From contig NZ_FQUW01000008.1 of NCBI RefSeq assembly GCF_900129285.1, positions 62,001-126,000 of the forward strand: 64,000 nucleotides of DNA. Reading direction: 5' to 3'. The first letter of the stretch is position 1. Every line of letters starts with the position of its first letter. This document shows, in pieces, positions 25,690 to 35,976 of this stretch. The notes under the pieces were generated by a model that saw only the letters and a list, made by a program, of their open reading frames with translations, was not told the origin of the DNA and searched no databases. A program made the position numbers and the translations under genes. This DNA is from Desulfofundulus australicus DSM 11792. Lineage in GTDB: Bacteria; Bacillota; Desulfotomaculia; Desulfotomaculales; Desulfovirgulaceae.

Positions 25690-27780
25690 CTACCCGGCCC
25701 TGCTCATCTCCAGGGCGGCGTCCTCCACACCGGTTTCCTTGACAATGGCCCGGGCGTCCACAATCAGGGCCACCTTCCCGTCCCCCAGGATGGTGGCGCC
25801 CGACAGGCCGGGCACCTGGCCCAGGTAGCCGCCCAGGGACTTGATCACTATTTCCTGCTCGCCGATGAGCCGGTCCACCACCACGCCCACCTTCTTATCC
25901 CCGGAGCCCAGGACAACCACGGATAGCCGGCCTTCCTCCCTGCTCTTTTCTTGAAAAAGGTGGGCCAGTCGCACCAGGGGCAGCACCTGCCCGCGCACCA
26001 CCACCACTTCCGCGTGGCGCACCCGCTGTATCTCCCCGGGCTTGAAGGTGAGGGTTTCCAGCACGTTGGTCAGGGGAAAGGCGTAAACATGGTCCCCCAG
26101 GGTCACCATCAGCGCCCGGATGATGGCCAGGGTCAGGGGCAGCTTGATGGTGAAGGTGGTCCCCCTGCCGGGAGTGGTGGTAAATTCCACCGACCCGTTG
26201 ATCTGCTCGATCTGGTTGCGCACGATGTCCATGCCCACTCCCCGGCCGGAAATGTCGCTCACGCTGGAGGCGGTGGAAAAGCCGGGGGCGAATATGAGGT
26301 CCAGGACTTCTCTTTCCCCGGCCCGGGCGGCCTGTTCCGGGGTCAGCAGACCCTTCTCCACCGCCCTCTGCCGGATTTTTTCCGGGTCCATCCCCCTCCC
26401 GTCGTCCGAAAGGGTGATTACAATCTGGCTCTCCACATAGGCCGCCTTCAGGAGCAGCCGGCCGGCGCGGGGTTTGCCCAGGCGGACCCTCTCTTCGGGC
26501 GGTTCAATGCCGTGGTCCACGGCGTTGCGCAGGAGGTGGATCAGGGGGTCGCTGATGACTTCGATCACATTGCGGTCCAGTTCCGTTTCCCGGCCCTCGA
26601 TGATGAAGTCTATTTCCTTGCCCAGCTTGTGGGCCAGGTCGCGCACCATCCGGGGAAGGCGGTTGAAAACGTGGGCCACGGGCAGCATGCGCGCCTTCAT
26701 GATTTCTTCCTGCAGGTCGCCGGTCACCTGGCCCAGATGGTTGGAAATTTCCACAATATTCTCCACCAGATCGTCGGAGCCGTAGCGGCTCTCGAAGACC
26801 TCCACGAAGCGGTCCAGGCGGGTGCGGTCGATGACCAGTTCCCCCACCAGGTTCATCAAATTGTCCAGCTTCTGCACGTCCACCCGCACGGTCTTGATAT
26901 TCTCCCGGCCCGGCGAAGCGTTTGCCTCCTTCCTGGCCTGCTGGCCGGCGGCTTCCCGGGCGGCGGGCTGCTCCCCGGAACGCAGCTTGATGGGGCGGAC
27001 CTCCACGCTGCTCACCTCGGCAATGGAAAAGACCAGATCGCGCACCTGACCGGCGTCTTCCCTGGTCAGCAGCACCACGGTGAACCCCTCGCCGTACCGG
27101 CCTTCCTGCAGGTCCTCCGCCGGGGGCACGCTTTTAATAATTTCACCGGCCTGCTGCAGGGTCTCAAAGATCAAAAAGGCCCGCACCCCTTTCATCTGGC
27201 AGCCCCGGTCGATGCCGATATCCACCTGGTAGGCCTGGAAACCCCGCACCTCCGCTTCCCGCACCACTTCTTCCACGGCTTCCTCCAGCTCCAGCTCGAA
27301 GCGGTAAGCGGAACCCCCGGCGGGCAGTTCATCCGCTGCCGGTGCCGGCGGCAGCTCACCGCCGGCCGGGGCGGCATCGGGCTCCCCCGCCCCGCAGCCG
27401 GCCCGGCAGGAACGCAGCTTTTCTATTACCGCCGAAACGTCCACCCCGCCGCCGGCGCCGGTAATCTCGTCCTTTAATAGCTTGAGAGCGTCCAGGGCCT
27501 CGAACAGGACATTCACCAGGTTTTCGGAAACTTCCATCTTGCCCTGGCGCAGAAGGTCAAAAAGGTTTTCTATCTCGTGGGTCAGGGAAGTAATTTTTTC
27601 ATAGCCCATGACGGCCGAAGAGCCCTTTATGGTGTGGGCAGCCCGGAAGATTTCCTGAATTACTTCGGGACTGCCGCCCTCCCGCTCAAGCAGCAGAACA
27701 TTGTCGTTGATTGCCTGGATTTTTTCCTCCAGCTCTTCCAGGTAAATGGCAATTTCTTCACCGGTAAACATCTTGGCCAC
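25690..27780 (-). CDS. cheA: Chemotaxis histidine kinase CheA
   Basis: The 696-residue kinase contains, in order, an Hpt domain with the phosphorylated H49 (AAHTIKGSS), a P2 domain (about 165-270), the dimerisation helices, the ATPase core (N box HLLRNAVDHGIE, G1 DDGRGMD, GRGVGMDIV, GRGTTF) and a C-terminal CheW-like domain. It phosphorylates CheB and a CheY that is not encoded here. cheW lies 63 bases upstream in the same operon. Confidence 0.97.
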   Translation of the reverse strand: MAKMFTGEEIAIYLEELEEKIQAINDNVLLLEREGGSPEVIQEIFRAAHTIKGSSAVMGYEKITSLTHEIENLFDLLRQGKMEVSENLVNVLFEALDALKLLKDEITGAGGGVDVSAVIEKLRSCRAGCGAGEPDAAPAGGELPPAPAADELPAGGSAYRFELELEEAVEEVVREAEVRGFQAYQVDIGIDRGCQMKGVRAFLIFETLQQAGEIIKSVPPAEDLQEGRYGEGFTVVLLTREDAGQVRDLVFSIAEVSSVEVRPIKLRSGEQPAAREAAGQQARKEANASPGRENIKTVRVDVQKLDNLMNLVGELVIDRTRLDRFVEVFESRYGSDDLVENIVEISNHLGQVTGDLQEEIMKARMLPVAHVFNRLPRMVRDLAHKLGKEIDFIIEGRETELDRNVIEVISDPLIHLLRNAVDHGIEPPEERVRLGKPRAGRLLLKAAYVESQIVITLSDDGRGMDPEKIRQRAVEKGLLTPEQAARAGEREVLDLIFAPGFSTASSVSDISGRGVGMDIVRNQIEQINGSVEFTTTPGRGTTFTIKLPLTLAIIRALMVTLGDHVYAFPLTNVLETLTFKPGEIQRVRHAEVVVVRGQVLPLVRLAHLFQEKSREEGRLSVVVLGSGDKKVGVVVDRLIGEQEIVIKSLGGYLGQVPGLSGATILGDGKVALIVDARAIVKETGVEDAALEMSRAG

Positions 27781-27843
27781 CGTCCTTCCCCAAGCTCATT
27801 GCGCGAGCGGTCAGATCGTCTATAATTCGGGAGAAGCAGCTTT

Positions 27844-28317
27844 TCAGGCTTCCCGGGAAAGCTCCCGCAGGGCTTCCTTTTCCTCCCGGTGGAAGATACG
27901 GGTCACATCCAGGAGAATTACCAGCCGCTCCCCAACCAGGGCAATGCCCCGCAGGAAGGCGGCGGAAACCCCGGCCACCATGGCCGGGGGCGGCTGGATG
28001 TCGTCCGGAGAGAGGCGCAGCACCTCCGACACCCCGTCCACCACCATCCCGGCTGTGGCCCCGCCCACCTCGACGATGATAATGCGCGTATTCTCAGATC
28101 TGCCGGTGGTTCCCAGGCCCAGGCGGCGGGCCAGGTCTATTACCGGTATGACCCGCCCCCGCAGGTTGATCACCCCTTCCACAAATGCCGGGGCACCGGG
28201 AATAGCCGTAACACCGGCAGCCCTGATTATTTCCAGGACGTGGTTTATATCAACGCCGTAAACCTGCTCCTTTAAACGGAACACCACCAGCTGCAGCTCG
28301 CCCCGCCCTTTATCCAT
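27844..28317 (-). CDS. cheW: Chemotaxis coupling protein CheW
   Basis: The 157-residue protein has the CheW fold signature (VVFRLKEQVYGVDINHVLEI, EGVINLRGRVIPVIDLARRLG, GMVVDGVSEVL, LDVTRIF). It couples receptors to CheA. It lies between motA and cheA in the same direction. Confidence 0.95.
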   Translation of the reverse strand: MDKGRGELQLVVFRLKEQVYGVDINHVLEIIRAAGVTAIPGAPAFVEGVINLRGRVIPVIDLARRLGLGTTGRSENTRIIIVEVGGATAGMVVDGVSEVLRLSPDDIQPPPAMVAGVSAAFLRGIALVGERLVILLDVTRIFHREEKEALRELSREA

Positions 28318-28374
28318 GCCATCCTCCCCTTTGTCCAGCAGGTCCGGGTGTCTTCTGGGTCCCGGCCACTCCTT

Positions 28375-29157
28375 TTACTCTTCTTCTGAACGGCTCCTTT
28401 CCTCTTCCCGCCTGGCTTCGGGCTTGAGGAAAGCGGTCAACCGCTCCCGGATCAAGATGGGGTTGTAACCGGCCTGCAGGGAAACAATACCCTCCAGCAT
28501 CAACTGCCGGTGCAGCATCTCCTTCTTGCTCAGGTTCTGCAGCTTGGCCGCCAGGGGCAGCCAGAATATATTGGCACTGGCCACGCCGTAAAGGGTGGCG
28601 ATGAAGGCCACTCCAATGGCCGGCCCCAGGGACTCCGGGGATTCAATGGAGCTGAGCACGTGGACCAGACCCATCACCGTCCCGATAATCCCCATGGTGG
28701 GGGCATAGCCTCCAGCTGCCTCAAAGATGCCCGCCCCCATACTGTGGCGCTCCTGGGCGGCGTACAGCTCGGCCTCCAGGATGCTGCGCACCAGCTCCGG
28801 GTCGGTGCCGTCCACCACCAGCTGGATGCCCTTGCGCAGGAAGGGGTCGTCAATATCACCCAGGCGGTTTTCCAGGTGCAGCAGCCCCTCCCTCCTGGCC
28901 TCGTCGGCCAGGCTGACAATCAGCTCAATGGTTTCAATGGGCTCGGGAATGTTGCTGAAAAAGCTCACCCGCAGGAGCTGCGGAACCTGCTTCAGATCGT
29001 TGAAGGTAAAACTGAAAATGGTGGCACCTATGGTGCCGCCGAAGACAATCACCGCAGCTGTGGGCTGCAGGAGGGCGGTGGCGTGTCCCCCCTCCATCAA
29101 AAATCCGCCCACCAGGGCTACAAAGGCAATTACAAATCCAAGTACGGCTAAATCCAT
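28375..29157 (-). CDS. motA: Flagellar motor stator protein MotA
   Basis: The 260-residue stator subunit has four membrane helices (two near the N-terminus, two at about 145-200). It also has the cytoplasmic charged loop (DEARREGLLHLE) and the conserved proline segment GGYAPTMGIIGTVMGLV. It is transcribed after motB, the reverse of the usual order. Confidence 0.95.
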   Translation of the reverse strand: MDLAVLGFVIAFVALVGGFLMEGGHATALLQPTAAVIVFGGTIGATIFSFTFNDLKQVPQLLRVSFFSNIPEPIETIELIVSLADEARREGLLHLENRLGDIDDPFLRKGIQLVVDGTDPELVRSILEAELYAAQERHSMGAGIFEAAGGYAPTMGIIGTVMGLVHVLSSIESPESLGPAIGVAFIATLYGVASANIFWLPLAAKLQNLSKKEMLHRQLMLEGIVSLQAGYNPILIRERLTAFLKPEARREEERSRSEEE

Positions 29158-29193
29158 CCTTCATCCCTTTCCCCAGATTCAATTCCCCGTTGC

Positions 29194-29946
29194 CTACGGC
29201 AGGGAAGCCGGCTCAGCCCCCTTGTACTTGCTGCGCAGGATGACTATATCAACCCGGCGGTTCAACTGCCGGTGGGCTTCCGAATCGTTGGGAAACCGGG
29301 GACGGTACTCGCCATATCCCACGGCGGAAAGGCGCCCGGGTGGGAAACCGGCCGTGCGGATCAGTTCCCTCACCACCGCCGTGGCCCTGGCCGCAGACAG
29401 TTCCCAGTTGGAAGGGTAGAGCTCCGTGTGAATGGGCAGATTGTCGGTGTGTCCTTCAATGCGTATGTAGTTGGGGGTTTTCAGCAGCACCGGGGCTACC
29501 GCGGCAATGATCTCCCTGGCCCGGGGGGTGAGTTCCGCCGAACCCAGCTTAAAAAGGACCTCTTCCTGGAAGCTGAGGACTATGCCCCGCTCTTCAATGG
29601 TAGCCGAAACCCTGGCTCCCAGGCCCTGGGCCTGTACTTCCCGCATCAGCTCCCTGCGGATATTCTCCATCTCCGCCCGGTCGGCCATATCCTCCTGCAG
29701 ATCCGCTTCCGTTTCCGTACCGCTGATCCCGGGGACTACCGAAGGCCCCAGGTTATCCAGAACAACCCCGCCGCCCCCCATGGCCTCACTTAAAGATTCG
29801 GCCAGCATGCGGAACTTCTTGATATCAATCTGGCTTAAGGAATACATGACAATAAAAAAAATCAGCAGCAGGGTAATCATGTCGGCATAGGTGATCAGCC
29901 ACCTTTCCATGCTGCCGTAACTGGTTTTGCGGCTGCTTCTTTTCAC
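29194..29946 (-). CDS. motB: Flagellar motor stator protein MotB
   Basis: The 250-residue protein has one N-terminal membrane helix with the proton-binding D22 (TYADMITLLLIFFIVMYS) and a C-terminal OmpA-like peptidoglycan-binding domain (IEGHTDNLPI, SNWELSAARA, RRVDIVI). It starts with GTG after GGGGGTT. It is the first gene of the motBA-cheWAB-flaG run. Confidence 0.96.
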   Translation of the reverse strand: MKRSSRKTSYGSMERWLITYADMITLLLIFFIVMYSLSQIDIKKFRMLAESLSEAMGGGGVVLDNLGPSVVPGISGTETEADLQEDMADRAEMENIRRELMREVQAQGLGARVSATIEERGIVLSFQEEVLFKLGSAELTPRAREIIAAVAPVLLKTPNYIRIEGHTDNLPIHTELYPSNWELSAARATAVVRELIRTAGFPPGRLSAVGYGEYRPRFPNDSEAHRQLNRRVDIVILRSKYKGAEPASLP

Positions 29947-30062
29947 GCCATAACCCCCTTTTTACACATTTCACCTGCCGCCTCAAATACACTTCCAGTA
30001 TTCTCCTCAAAAAGGAAACTTCCTCCCGCAAAAGTTTTTTTGACGACAATTTTCTTACTGTC

Positions 30063-30089
30063 TCAAGAGCCAGACAAAATGTCCGAAAA
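30063..30089 (+). promoter_or_regulatory. Possible sigma-28-like promoter for the chemoreceptor gene
   Basis: TCAAGAGC, an 11-base spacer and TCCGAAAA have SigD-like spacing and a CCGA core, 37 bases before the GTG start of the receptor gene. Confidence 0.4.
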
Positions 30090-30125
30090 TTTTATATAAG
30101 AAAACTGCGCACGGAGGGATAGAAT

Positions 30126-31328
30126 GTGGGTAAATTGCGCCGCCAGCTCGTTCTATTGACTTCCGCCCTGGCCCTGCTGGCCGTGGCGGCAACGCTCCTG
30201 GCAGGCTGGTTGGCCCGGGGCAGCGTGCCCGCCACTCTGGCCGGGGCAGCAGCAGGGATTCTCCTGGCCGGAGTTCTGGCAGCCTTCGCCTTCGCTTCCC
30301 TGCAGGCCACCGTGAACATGGTTATCGTCAACACAGACAAGGCCATTGCCGGTGACCTTACCGGAAAGATTGAGGACCGCCATTTCGGCTGGGGAGAAAT
30401 AAACAGGCTGGTAACAAATATCCGCAAGGTTTTAAAAGGCGTGCACAAGTGGTTTGGCCTGGTGCGGGAGTATTCGGATCAGCTGACCGCCGCCACCGCC
30501 CAGATCACTTCCGGCACGGAGCAAATCAGCACCGGCAGCCAGGAACAGGCCGGGCAGGTACAGAAACTTCTGCAGGAAATTGAGAACCTGGCCCAATCGG
30601 CCCGGCAGTCGGCGGAAAAAGCCCGGCAAACGGCAGATGTGGCCCGGGAGACAGACCTGACCGCCCGGCAGGGTGGTCAAGCGGTGGACAGGGTTATCGA
30701 AAGCATGAATCTGATCCATGAAAAGATCAAAACCCTGGATGAAAGTTCCGCCCGCATCGGCCAGTTCGTTCAGGTAATTGAAGATATCGCCGCCCAGACC
30801 AACCTCCTGGCCTTAAACGCAGCCATTGAAGCAGCCCGGGCAGGAGAGCACGGCCGGGGGTTCGCAGTGGTAGCCCAGGAGGTGCGCGAACTGGCGGAAA
30901 ACTCCGCCCGCGCCACCCGGGAAATCACCCAGTTGGTGGCCGGCATCCAGGGAGCCGCGGGGGAAAGCGTGGCGGCGGTAGAGCGGGGCCTGCAGGTTAC
31001 CGGGGAAGTTCAGGAAGCTTTCCGGAACATCGTATCCCAGATCGAACGCACCGTGGAGAGCATCGAGGAGCTGGCTTCCGCCTCCCAGGAACAGGCGGCC
31101 AGCACGGAGCAGATGGTGGGGGGAGTGGAAGCCATTGCGGCTGTCGCCGAACAGGCGGCTGCCAGCTGCCAGGAGACGGCCGCCATTACCGGCGAGCTGT
31201 CCGGCCTGGCCGACAGGCTGAAATCCGTGGCCGACATCTGGAAATTCAACCAGGACGGAGGGGAAGACAGGCGCAAGGGCGGGCCTCACGTTGATGCGCA
31301 GGAGCATAAAAACGGTGCGGCAGCATAG
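30126..31328 (+). CDS. Methyl-accepting chemotaxis protein without a large sensor domain
   Basis: The 400-residue receptor has two close membrane helices (residues about 8-28 and 35-60), a short HAMP-like region, and a full signalling domain with the hairpin tip [23 protein letters not shown] and [13 protein letters not shown]. There is almost no periplasmic loop, so it should sense through the membrane or from the cytoplasm. It starts with GTG after GGAGGGATAGAAT and is divergent from motB. Confidence 0.93.
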   Translation: MGKLRRQLVLLTSALALLAVAATLLAGWLARGSVPATLAGAAAGILLAGVLAAFAFASLQATVNMVIVNTDKAIAGDLTGKIEDRHFGWGEINRLVTNIRKVLKGVHKWFGLVREYSDQLTAATAQITSGTEQISTGSQEQAGQVQKLLQEIENLAQSARQSAEKARQTADVARETDLTARQGGQAVDRVIESMNLIHEKIKTLDESSARIGQFVQVIEDIAAQTNLLALNAAIEAARAGEHGRGFAVVAQEVRELAENSARATREITQLVAGIQGAAGESVAAVERGLQVTGEVQEAFRNIVSQIERTVESIEELASASQEQAASTEQMVGGVEAIAAVAEQAAASCQETAAITGELSGLADRLKSVADIWKFNQDGGEDRRKGGPHVDAQEHKNGAAA

Positions 31329-31391
31329 GCCGGAATGCCGGGGGCCGGCGGGATCTCCCACACCGGAACGAGCACCAATGCGGCCCCGGGT

Positions 31392-32048
31392 TTACCCTTT
31401 TAAGTCCCGGCCTTTCGATCCGGCCTTTTCCGGGGAGAGTGCAATTGTTAACGCCCGGAGATCAGGCTGCCGGAGGGAACACTCGACCCCGCCGCGGGCT
31501 GCCTGACGGCAGAACACCTCCACCACGTGCGGGTCAAACTGGGTGCCCGCACAGCGGTACAGCTCCTGCAGGGCCTCGAAGCCGGATTTTGCCGGCCTGT
31601 ATACCCGGTGCGAGGTCATGGCGTCGTAGCTGTCCGCCACCGCCAGGATACGTGCTCCCAGGGGGATTTCTTCCCCTTTCAGCCCCGCGGGGTAGCCCCG
31701 GCCGTCGTAACGCTCATGGTGGTAGAGTACCAGGCGGCTGACGGTTCCCATTTCTGGAATGGGGGAGAGAACGTTAAAGCTGTACACCGGGTGGTTCTTC
31801 ATCTCCTCCCACTCTTCACCCGTGAGCCTGCCCGGTTTGAAGAGAATACCGCCCGGCACCCCCATTTTGCCAATATCGTGGAGCAGGCCGGCAGTATAAA
31901 TTATTTTTTGTTCTTCCTCCCCCATCCCCAGCCAGTCCGCCAGCAGTGCGGCCAGGGAAGCCACCCGCCCCGAGTGAAGCCAGACAACTTTCAACCGGGC
32001 CTCCAGCATCCTGTACAGTGCTCCAACCACATGCGCCATGGAACCCAC
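31392..32048 (-). CDS. HD-GYP domain protein, likely c-di-GMP phosphodiesterase
   Basis: The metal-binding motifs LLHDIGKMGVP and YHHERYDGRGYP identify an HD-GYP protein of about 218 residues, with almost no other domain. HD-GYP enzymes hydrolyse c-di-GMP. The GTG at 32048 follows GGGGTGAT at good spacing; an ATG at 32039 is possible. The longer frame to 32168 reads through a c-di-GMP riboswitch and its terminator, so it is not the start. Control by the product's own signal suggests feedback. Confidence 0.9.
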   Translation of the reverse strand: MGSMAHVVGALYRMLEARLKVVWLHSGRVASLAALLADWLGMGEEEQKIIYTAGLLHDIGKMGVPGGILFKPGRLTGEEWEEMKNHPVYSFNVLSPIPEMGTVSRLVLYHHERYDGRGYPAGLKGEEIPLGARILAVADSYDAMTSHRVYRPAKSGFEALQELYRCAGTQFDPHVVEVFCRQAARGGVECSLRQPDLRALTIALSPEKAGSKGRDLKG

Positions 32049-32084
32049 AGAATCACCCCAAAAAATTTTTTCAACTGACTGCTC

Positions 32085-32246
32085 AGGCAAAACAAAAGCT
32101 ACAGGAGAAAAGCACTTCCCTGTAGCCACTTTTCTCCCCTGCAGCCCAGCCGTCATAGTTCTCCGCATATAGCGTTCTGCGGGAAACCTTAGACCTGTGG
32201 CTTTGCGTCCCCGGCTTTCGCGCGGGTTTGCCCTCCGGGAGCCGTT
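32085..32246 (-). promoter_or_regulatory. c-di-GMP-I (GEMM) riboswitch with terminator, upstream of the HD-GYP gene
   Basis: The aptamer (about 32141-32246) contains the GEMM-I landmarks GGGCAAACC, a GAAA loop, GGGACGCAAAGCC, GGTCTAAGG and a closing GACGGCTGGGC. A terminator follows: the stem GCTACAGG.../...CCTGTAGC at 32098-32126, then CTTTTGTTTT. GGGGAGAAAAG just before the stem can pair instead with CTTTTCTCC inside the terminator, an antiterminator. The gene start lies 40 bases further on. Confidence 0.88.
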
Positions 32247-32288
32247 TGATGCCCCTCCGGTTTTGCATCTTTGCGGTTGAGACCTTTT

Positions 32289-34211
32289 TTAGATCTTAAA
32301 CTCGTTGGCCGCTGACTGCAGCCTGGCCGCAATCTCCGCCAGCTCCTGGGTGGCCCCGGCCACCTGCTGGATGGTGGAGGTTACCTGCTCGTAGCTGGCA
32401 GATAGCTGCTCCACCCCCTCACCGGTCTGCCTGGTGCCTTCGATGATTTCTTCCACCAGCTCGATGTTTTTCCCAACGGCATCAATAATACCATCAAGAG
32501 CCTCGCCTGCCCGGGAGGCCAGGGCCACGCCTTCCTGTACTTCGGCAGAGCCGCGCTCCATGGCTGCTACGGCCGCTTCCACCCCCGCCTGGATCTGGCT
32601 GACCAGCCGGCCTATCTCCCCGGCGGCTCCGGCCGATTGTTCGGCCAGCTTCCTTACCTCTTCCGCCACTACAGCAAAACCGCGTCCCTGCTCGCCGGCC
32701 CGGGCCGCTTCGATGGCTGCGTTCAGGGCCAGCAGGTTGGTCTGGTCGGCTATGCCGGTGATGATGCCGGTAATGTTACCGATGCGCGCCGAGAGTTCGC
32801 CCAGGCTCCGGATGGACTCGCCCATGCGCCCGGCAGAAGCAGCAATGGAGTGGATCTTACCGATTGTCTCTTTCACCGTCTTTCCGCCGCTTTCGGCCAC
32901 GGCAACCACCTTCTTCGACTCACTGGAGGTGCGGCTGGCGTTTTCCAGACTCTTTTCCGCCGTTGCGGCCACCTCGCCGGTGGTACTGGCCAGTTCTTCC
33001 ACGGTTGCGCTGACCTGCTGGGTGGAAGCAGCCAGTTCCTGGCTGTGGGCAGCCAGGGTTTGAGCCTCCCTGACCAGGCCTGAAAGCAGTTTCCTCACAC
33101 TGTCCTGCAGCCGGTTCACGGCCAGGGCCAGCTTTCCTATCTCGTCCTTCATACGCAGGATTTTTTCCGGCACCGGCCGGGTAAAGTCACCGCTGGCTAT
33201 GAGCCCCAGATGGTCCACCATTTGCACCAGGGGTGAGGTAATTCTGCCGGCCATCATTAAGGTCAGCCCCAGGGCAACAAGAATTATCAGCAGCGATAAG
33301 AGCAGCATAGTTTGCTTTAATACCGACACCCTCTCCAGGACCTCGGCAGTGGGAACATTGATGCCCACAGACCAGCCGGTAGATTTAATGGGGGCAAATC
33401 CCACAAACCTTTCCTGCCCCTGGAAGACGTACCGCCCCACGCCTTCCTCCCCTTTCGCCATCCGGGAAACCACCGCTGCCAGCTCCTTCAGGGAGGAGTC
33501 GGTTCTGGCCTGCTCGATGAAATTCTCCTGGGCTGCCACCCGGGTAAATTCCTTATGGGCTATGACCTTGCCTGTGTTGTCCACGGCAAAACCGTAACCC
33601 GTGCGCCCGTAATTGATGGAAGAAACCAAAGTGCTCATCTTGCTGCCATCCATAACCCCGATAACCGCGCCGTTTACCTCTCCAGTGGCATAATGGCGAA
33701 CCGGAGCGGAAAAAACAAAGACCACAGCATTATCCAGCCTGCTCACCAGCGTGCTGGAAACGGCGGTCTTTCCTTCCAGGGCCGCTTTGAAATAATCCCG
33801 GTCGGCAACCCTGGCCTTACTGCCATCGCTGAAGAAAGCATTTCCTTCCCTGTCGGCAATGCCCAGCTGTTTGAAGCCCAGGCTTTCCGCCCTTTTCCAC
33901 TCCTCGCGCAGGGCCTGCAGTTTTTCCTCCAGAGTGGCCTCCCGGTCACCCCACCTGCCGCGGATGACGTTCCTGCTGGCTATGCTTTCAACCGCATATT
34001 TTCGCGCCTGGATACGGTTGTCCAGTGTTTCGGCAGCCTGCCTGGCCGTCTTAAGCAGGGCCTCCTGGCTCTGTTCCTGCAGGGCCTGTTCGGCGTAATG
34101 ATCGCTCACCAGCCCCAGCACCAGGCACCCCATGAGCACTATAAAGCCGAAGAAAACGGCCATCCTGATCCGCAGGCTTCCCGCAAGCTGTCCCGTAAGT
34201 CTTCCCTTCAT
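32289..34211 (-). CDS. Methyl-accepting chemotaxis protein with dCache sensor
   Basis: A receptor of about 640 residues. It has an N-terminal membrane helix ([19 protein letters not shown]), an extracellular dCache-type domain (about 40-290, with [12 protein letters not shown] and [12 protein letters not shown]), a second helix, a HAMP domain and a full signalling domain ([22 protein letters not shown]). I chose the ATG at 34211; the frame is open to a TTG at 34265, but that TTG is too close to the only good ribosome site. It ends 43 bases before the c-di-GMP riboswitch. Confidence 0.92.
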   Translation of the reverse strand: MKGRLTGQLAGSLRIRMAVFFGFIVLMGCLVLGLVSDHYAEQALQEQSQEALLKTARQAAETLDNRIQARKYAVESIASRNVIRGRWGDREATLEEKLQALREEWKRAESLGFKQLGIADREGNAFFSDGSKARVADRDYFKAALEGKTAVSSTLVSRLDNAVVFVFSAPVRHYATGEVNGAVIGVMDGSKMSTLVSSINYGRTGYGFAVDNTGKVIAHKEFTRVAAQENFIEQARTDSSLKELAAVVSRMAKGEEGVGRYVFQGQERFVGFAPIKSTGWSVGINVPTAEVLERVSVLKQTMLLLSLLIILVALGLTLMMAGRITSPLVQMVDHLGLIASGDFTRPVPEKILRMKDEIGKLALAVNRLQDSVRKLLSGLVREAQTLAAHSQELAASTQQVSATVEELASTTGEVAATAEKSLENASRTSSESKKVVAVAESGGKTVKETIGKIHSIAASAGRMGESIRSLGELSARIGNITGIITGIADQTNLLALNAAIEAARAGEQGRGFAVVAEEVRKLAEQSAGAAGEIGRLVSQIQAGVEAAVAAMERGSAEVQEGVALASRAGEALDGIIDAVGKNIELVEEIIEGTRQTGEGVEQLSASYEQVTSTIQQVAGATQELAEIAARLQSAANEFKI

Positions 34212-34435
34212 CCCTGTCTGCAGCCGCCCCTGCACCGTGACGGCAAGCAGGAACAGCGCCGCCAATCCTCCTTCCTTACAATTTTGCTTCTTCAGGCAGT
34301 AACCGGAACCGGCAGATCCCGTTTAAGGGTATAGAAACAACCGTTCCCCGGTCTTAAACTTCTATATTTTTATTTCGGCATAATTCAGGGTTACTTGAGC
34401 CCGCTGCCAGAGCTTATAGCCTTTTTTTAAACCAT

Positions 34436-34465
34436 AAAAATAGCCGGCAGTTGTGACGGCCGGCT
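34436..34465 (-). terminator. Terminator after the soluble receptor gene
   Basis: AGCCGGC and GCCGGCT pair around a 10-base loop, followed on the minus strand by ATTTTTATGG. Confidence 0.75.
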
Positions 34466-34503
34466 TTAAATAAAACGCTAAAATAATTTTAGTTGTTGGT
34501 GCC

Positions 34504-35457
34504 CTAAACCACCAGCTCATCGGCCAGCTTCTTTAGCCGCGCGGATACCGCCGTCAGCTCATTCACCGAAGCGTTGATTTCCTGCGACGAAGCGGCCTGC
34601 TCCTGCACCGCGGCAGATAACTGGGTAATTGAATCCGTCAGCTCCAGAACGGACTGCTGCACCTCCTGCAGGGTCTCCAGGATTTCCCTGGCCGAGCGCT
34701 GGGTATCCTGGGATAACTTGCGTATTTCCCCGGCCACCACGTTGAAACCCCGCCCGGCATCGCCCACCCGGGCCGCTTCGATGGCCGCGTTCAACCCCAG
34801 CAGGTGGGTTTGCTCGGCAATTTCCTCGATGAGGTTGACAATGCCGTCGGTTTTCTTGATTTCATCCCTGATCTTCTGCGCGCTGCTGTTCAGGTTTTCC
34901 GTTGTTGCCGCCACTTCTTCCGAGGTGGCGGAAAGGTTGGAGGTAGCCATGGCTATCTGGTTGATCTGGCCATCCATTTCCTGCGACATTGCAATCAGAT
35001 TTTCCTGGCGGGTGATGGGGGTGGTCATGCCAATGGTGCCGATTACTTTACCTGTACCGGGATCGGTAATGGGGTAGGAAACGCCGATGTAAGGTATGCC
35101 GTAGACCTCCTTCCCCGTCCGCCTGGCCTGCCTGCGGCCGGTGCGCAGGGTCAGGGCGGTTACGCTGCCTTCATTGATGGTGTCACCCGCCTTTAAAGAA
35201 AGGCCCACCTGACCGGGGTCGCAGTAAATATACCGCTCCAGGTCCGATACATAAATTCCCATCTCTTCCCCCAGCATCCCCTTAATAAAGGGGGCCAGCT
35301 TCAGGGCGCATTTTAAAAGGTCGGGCTCCGCCTGCTCCGCCCGGCGTTCACCCCCGTTATCGCCGGCAGCTGCAGCGGGTTCCACCGGCTCGACCGCTGG
35401 AGGTGGAGATATTTCTTCCGGTTGAGCTTTCTTGTTTTTAAATGAAAGCAGGTTCAC
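34504..35457 (-). CDS. Soluble chemoreceptor-like protein under c-di-GMP riboswitch control
   Basis: The 317-residue protein has no membrane helix. A Pro/Ala/Glu-rich N-terminus (10-50) leads to a small sensor domain (about 50-150, with [14 protein letters not shown] and [20 protein letters not shown]). A signalling hairpin ([28 protein letters not shown]) follows. The signalling domain is short, so it may act as an adaptor. It lies behind the second c-di-GMP-I riboswitch. Confidence 0.88.
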   Translation of the reverse strand: MNLLSFKNKKAQPEEISPPPAVEPVEPAAAAGDNGGERRAEQAEPDLLKCALKLAPFIKGMLGEEMGIYVSDLERYIYCDPGQVGLSLKAGDTINEGSVTALTLRTGRRQARRTGKEVYGIPYIGVSYPITDPGTGKVIGTIGMTTPITRQENLIAMSQEMDGQINQIAMATSNLSATSEEVAATTENLNSSAQKIRDEIKKTDGIVNLIEEIAEQTHLLGLNAAIEAARVGDAGRGFNVVAGEIRKLSQDTQRSAREILETLQEVQQSVLELTDSITQLSAAVQEQAASSQEINASVNELTAVSARLKKLADELVV

Positions 35458-35603
35458 TAAAGAACACTCCCCTTTCTTTTATCCGCAATCACATCTGACG
35501 CTGATGAGATATATCACCAACCTGAAGGAAAACAAGAACATGGGGCAGAACAGGAAGAAACAAACTGGAGGTAGAAAATAAAGCCCCCCTTCCAGGAACG
35601 CAA

Positions 35604-35766
35604 ACAAAGAAAAAACTACAGGGAGAAAAGCATCCTGCCCCGTAGTTACTTTTCTCCCCTGCAACCCAGCCGTCATAGCTCCCCGCTAAAAAGCGTCCTG
35701 CGGGAAACCTTAGACCTGTGGCTTTGCGTCCCCGGCTTTCGCGCGGGTTTGCCCTCCGGGGTTAAA
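35604..35766 (-). promoter_or_regulatory. c-di-GMP-I (GEMM) riboswitch with terminator, upstream of the soluble receptor
   Basis: The aptamer (about 35661-35766) is nearly identical to the one at 32141 (GGGCAAACC, GGGACGCAAAGCC, GGTCTAAGG, GACGGCTGGGTT). The terminator stem CTACGGGG.../...CTCCCTGTAG (35616-35645) is followed by TTTTTTCTTTG. GGGGAGAAAAG before the stem can pair perfectly with CTTTTCTCCC in its 3' arm, giving a competing antiterminator. AACCC/GGGTT at the ends would form P1. Confidence 0.9.
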
Positions 35767-35884
35767 CTTTATTCGCTATTTTTCTACTTATTTCATAATT
35801 AATTCTATTGAACCAGCACAATTTTCCTGTGTCAAGTAAATAATGTCATTTTATGTCGAACAGCAATAGTTTGCAGCTTCCACA

Positions 35885-35976
35885 CCAAAGCAAAAAGCCC
35901 CGTTTTCCGGGGCTCCCGTTTTTATAGTGGGCGCACCAGGGATTAAACCTGCGACCTCTTGAATGTGAGTCAAGCG
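35885..35976. repeat. Partial tRNA-Val copy with terminator (putative attachment-site repeat, left)
   Basis: About 90 bases match 36878-36967, covering the tRNA-Val terminator hairpin and the 3' half of the tRNA up to the anticodon stem (CGACCTCTTGAATGTGAGTCAAGCG), with several differences in the acceptor and T arms. The D arm is missing, so it is not a tRNA gene. The mazEF cassette lies between the two copies. Confidence 0.8.

Noticed and set aside
25951-27477. A 508-codon open frame on the plus strand opposite cheA
   Set aside because: It is the antisense shadow of cheA, whose domains are all intact. The frame is rich in His, Gly and Gln from GC-rich codon bias and has no recognisable fold.
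32049-32168. An N-terminal extension of the HD-GYP protein
   Set aside because: Those codons lie inside the terminator and aptamer of the c-di-GMP riboswitch; a ribosome site precedes the GTG at 32048.
35885-35976. A second functional tRNA-Val gene
   Set aside because: Only the 3' half and terminator are present; the D arm and 5' acceptor strand are missing, and the T arm has substitutions.
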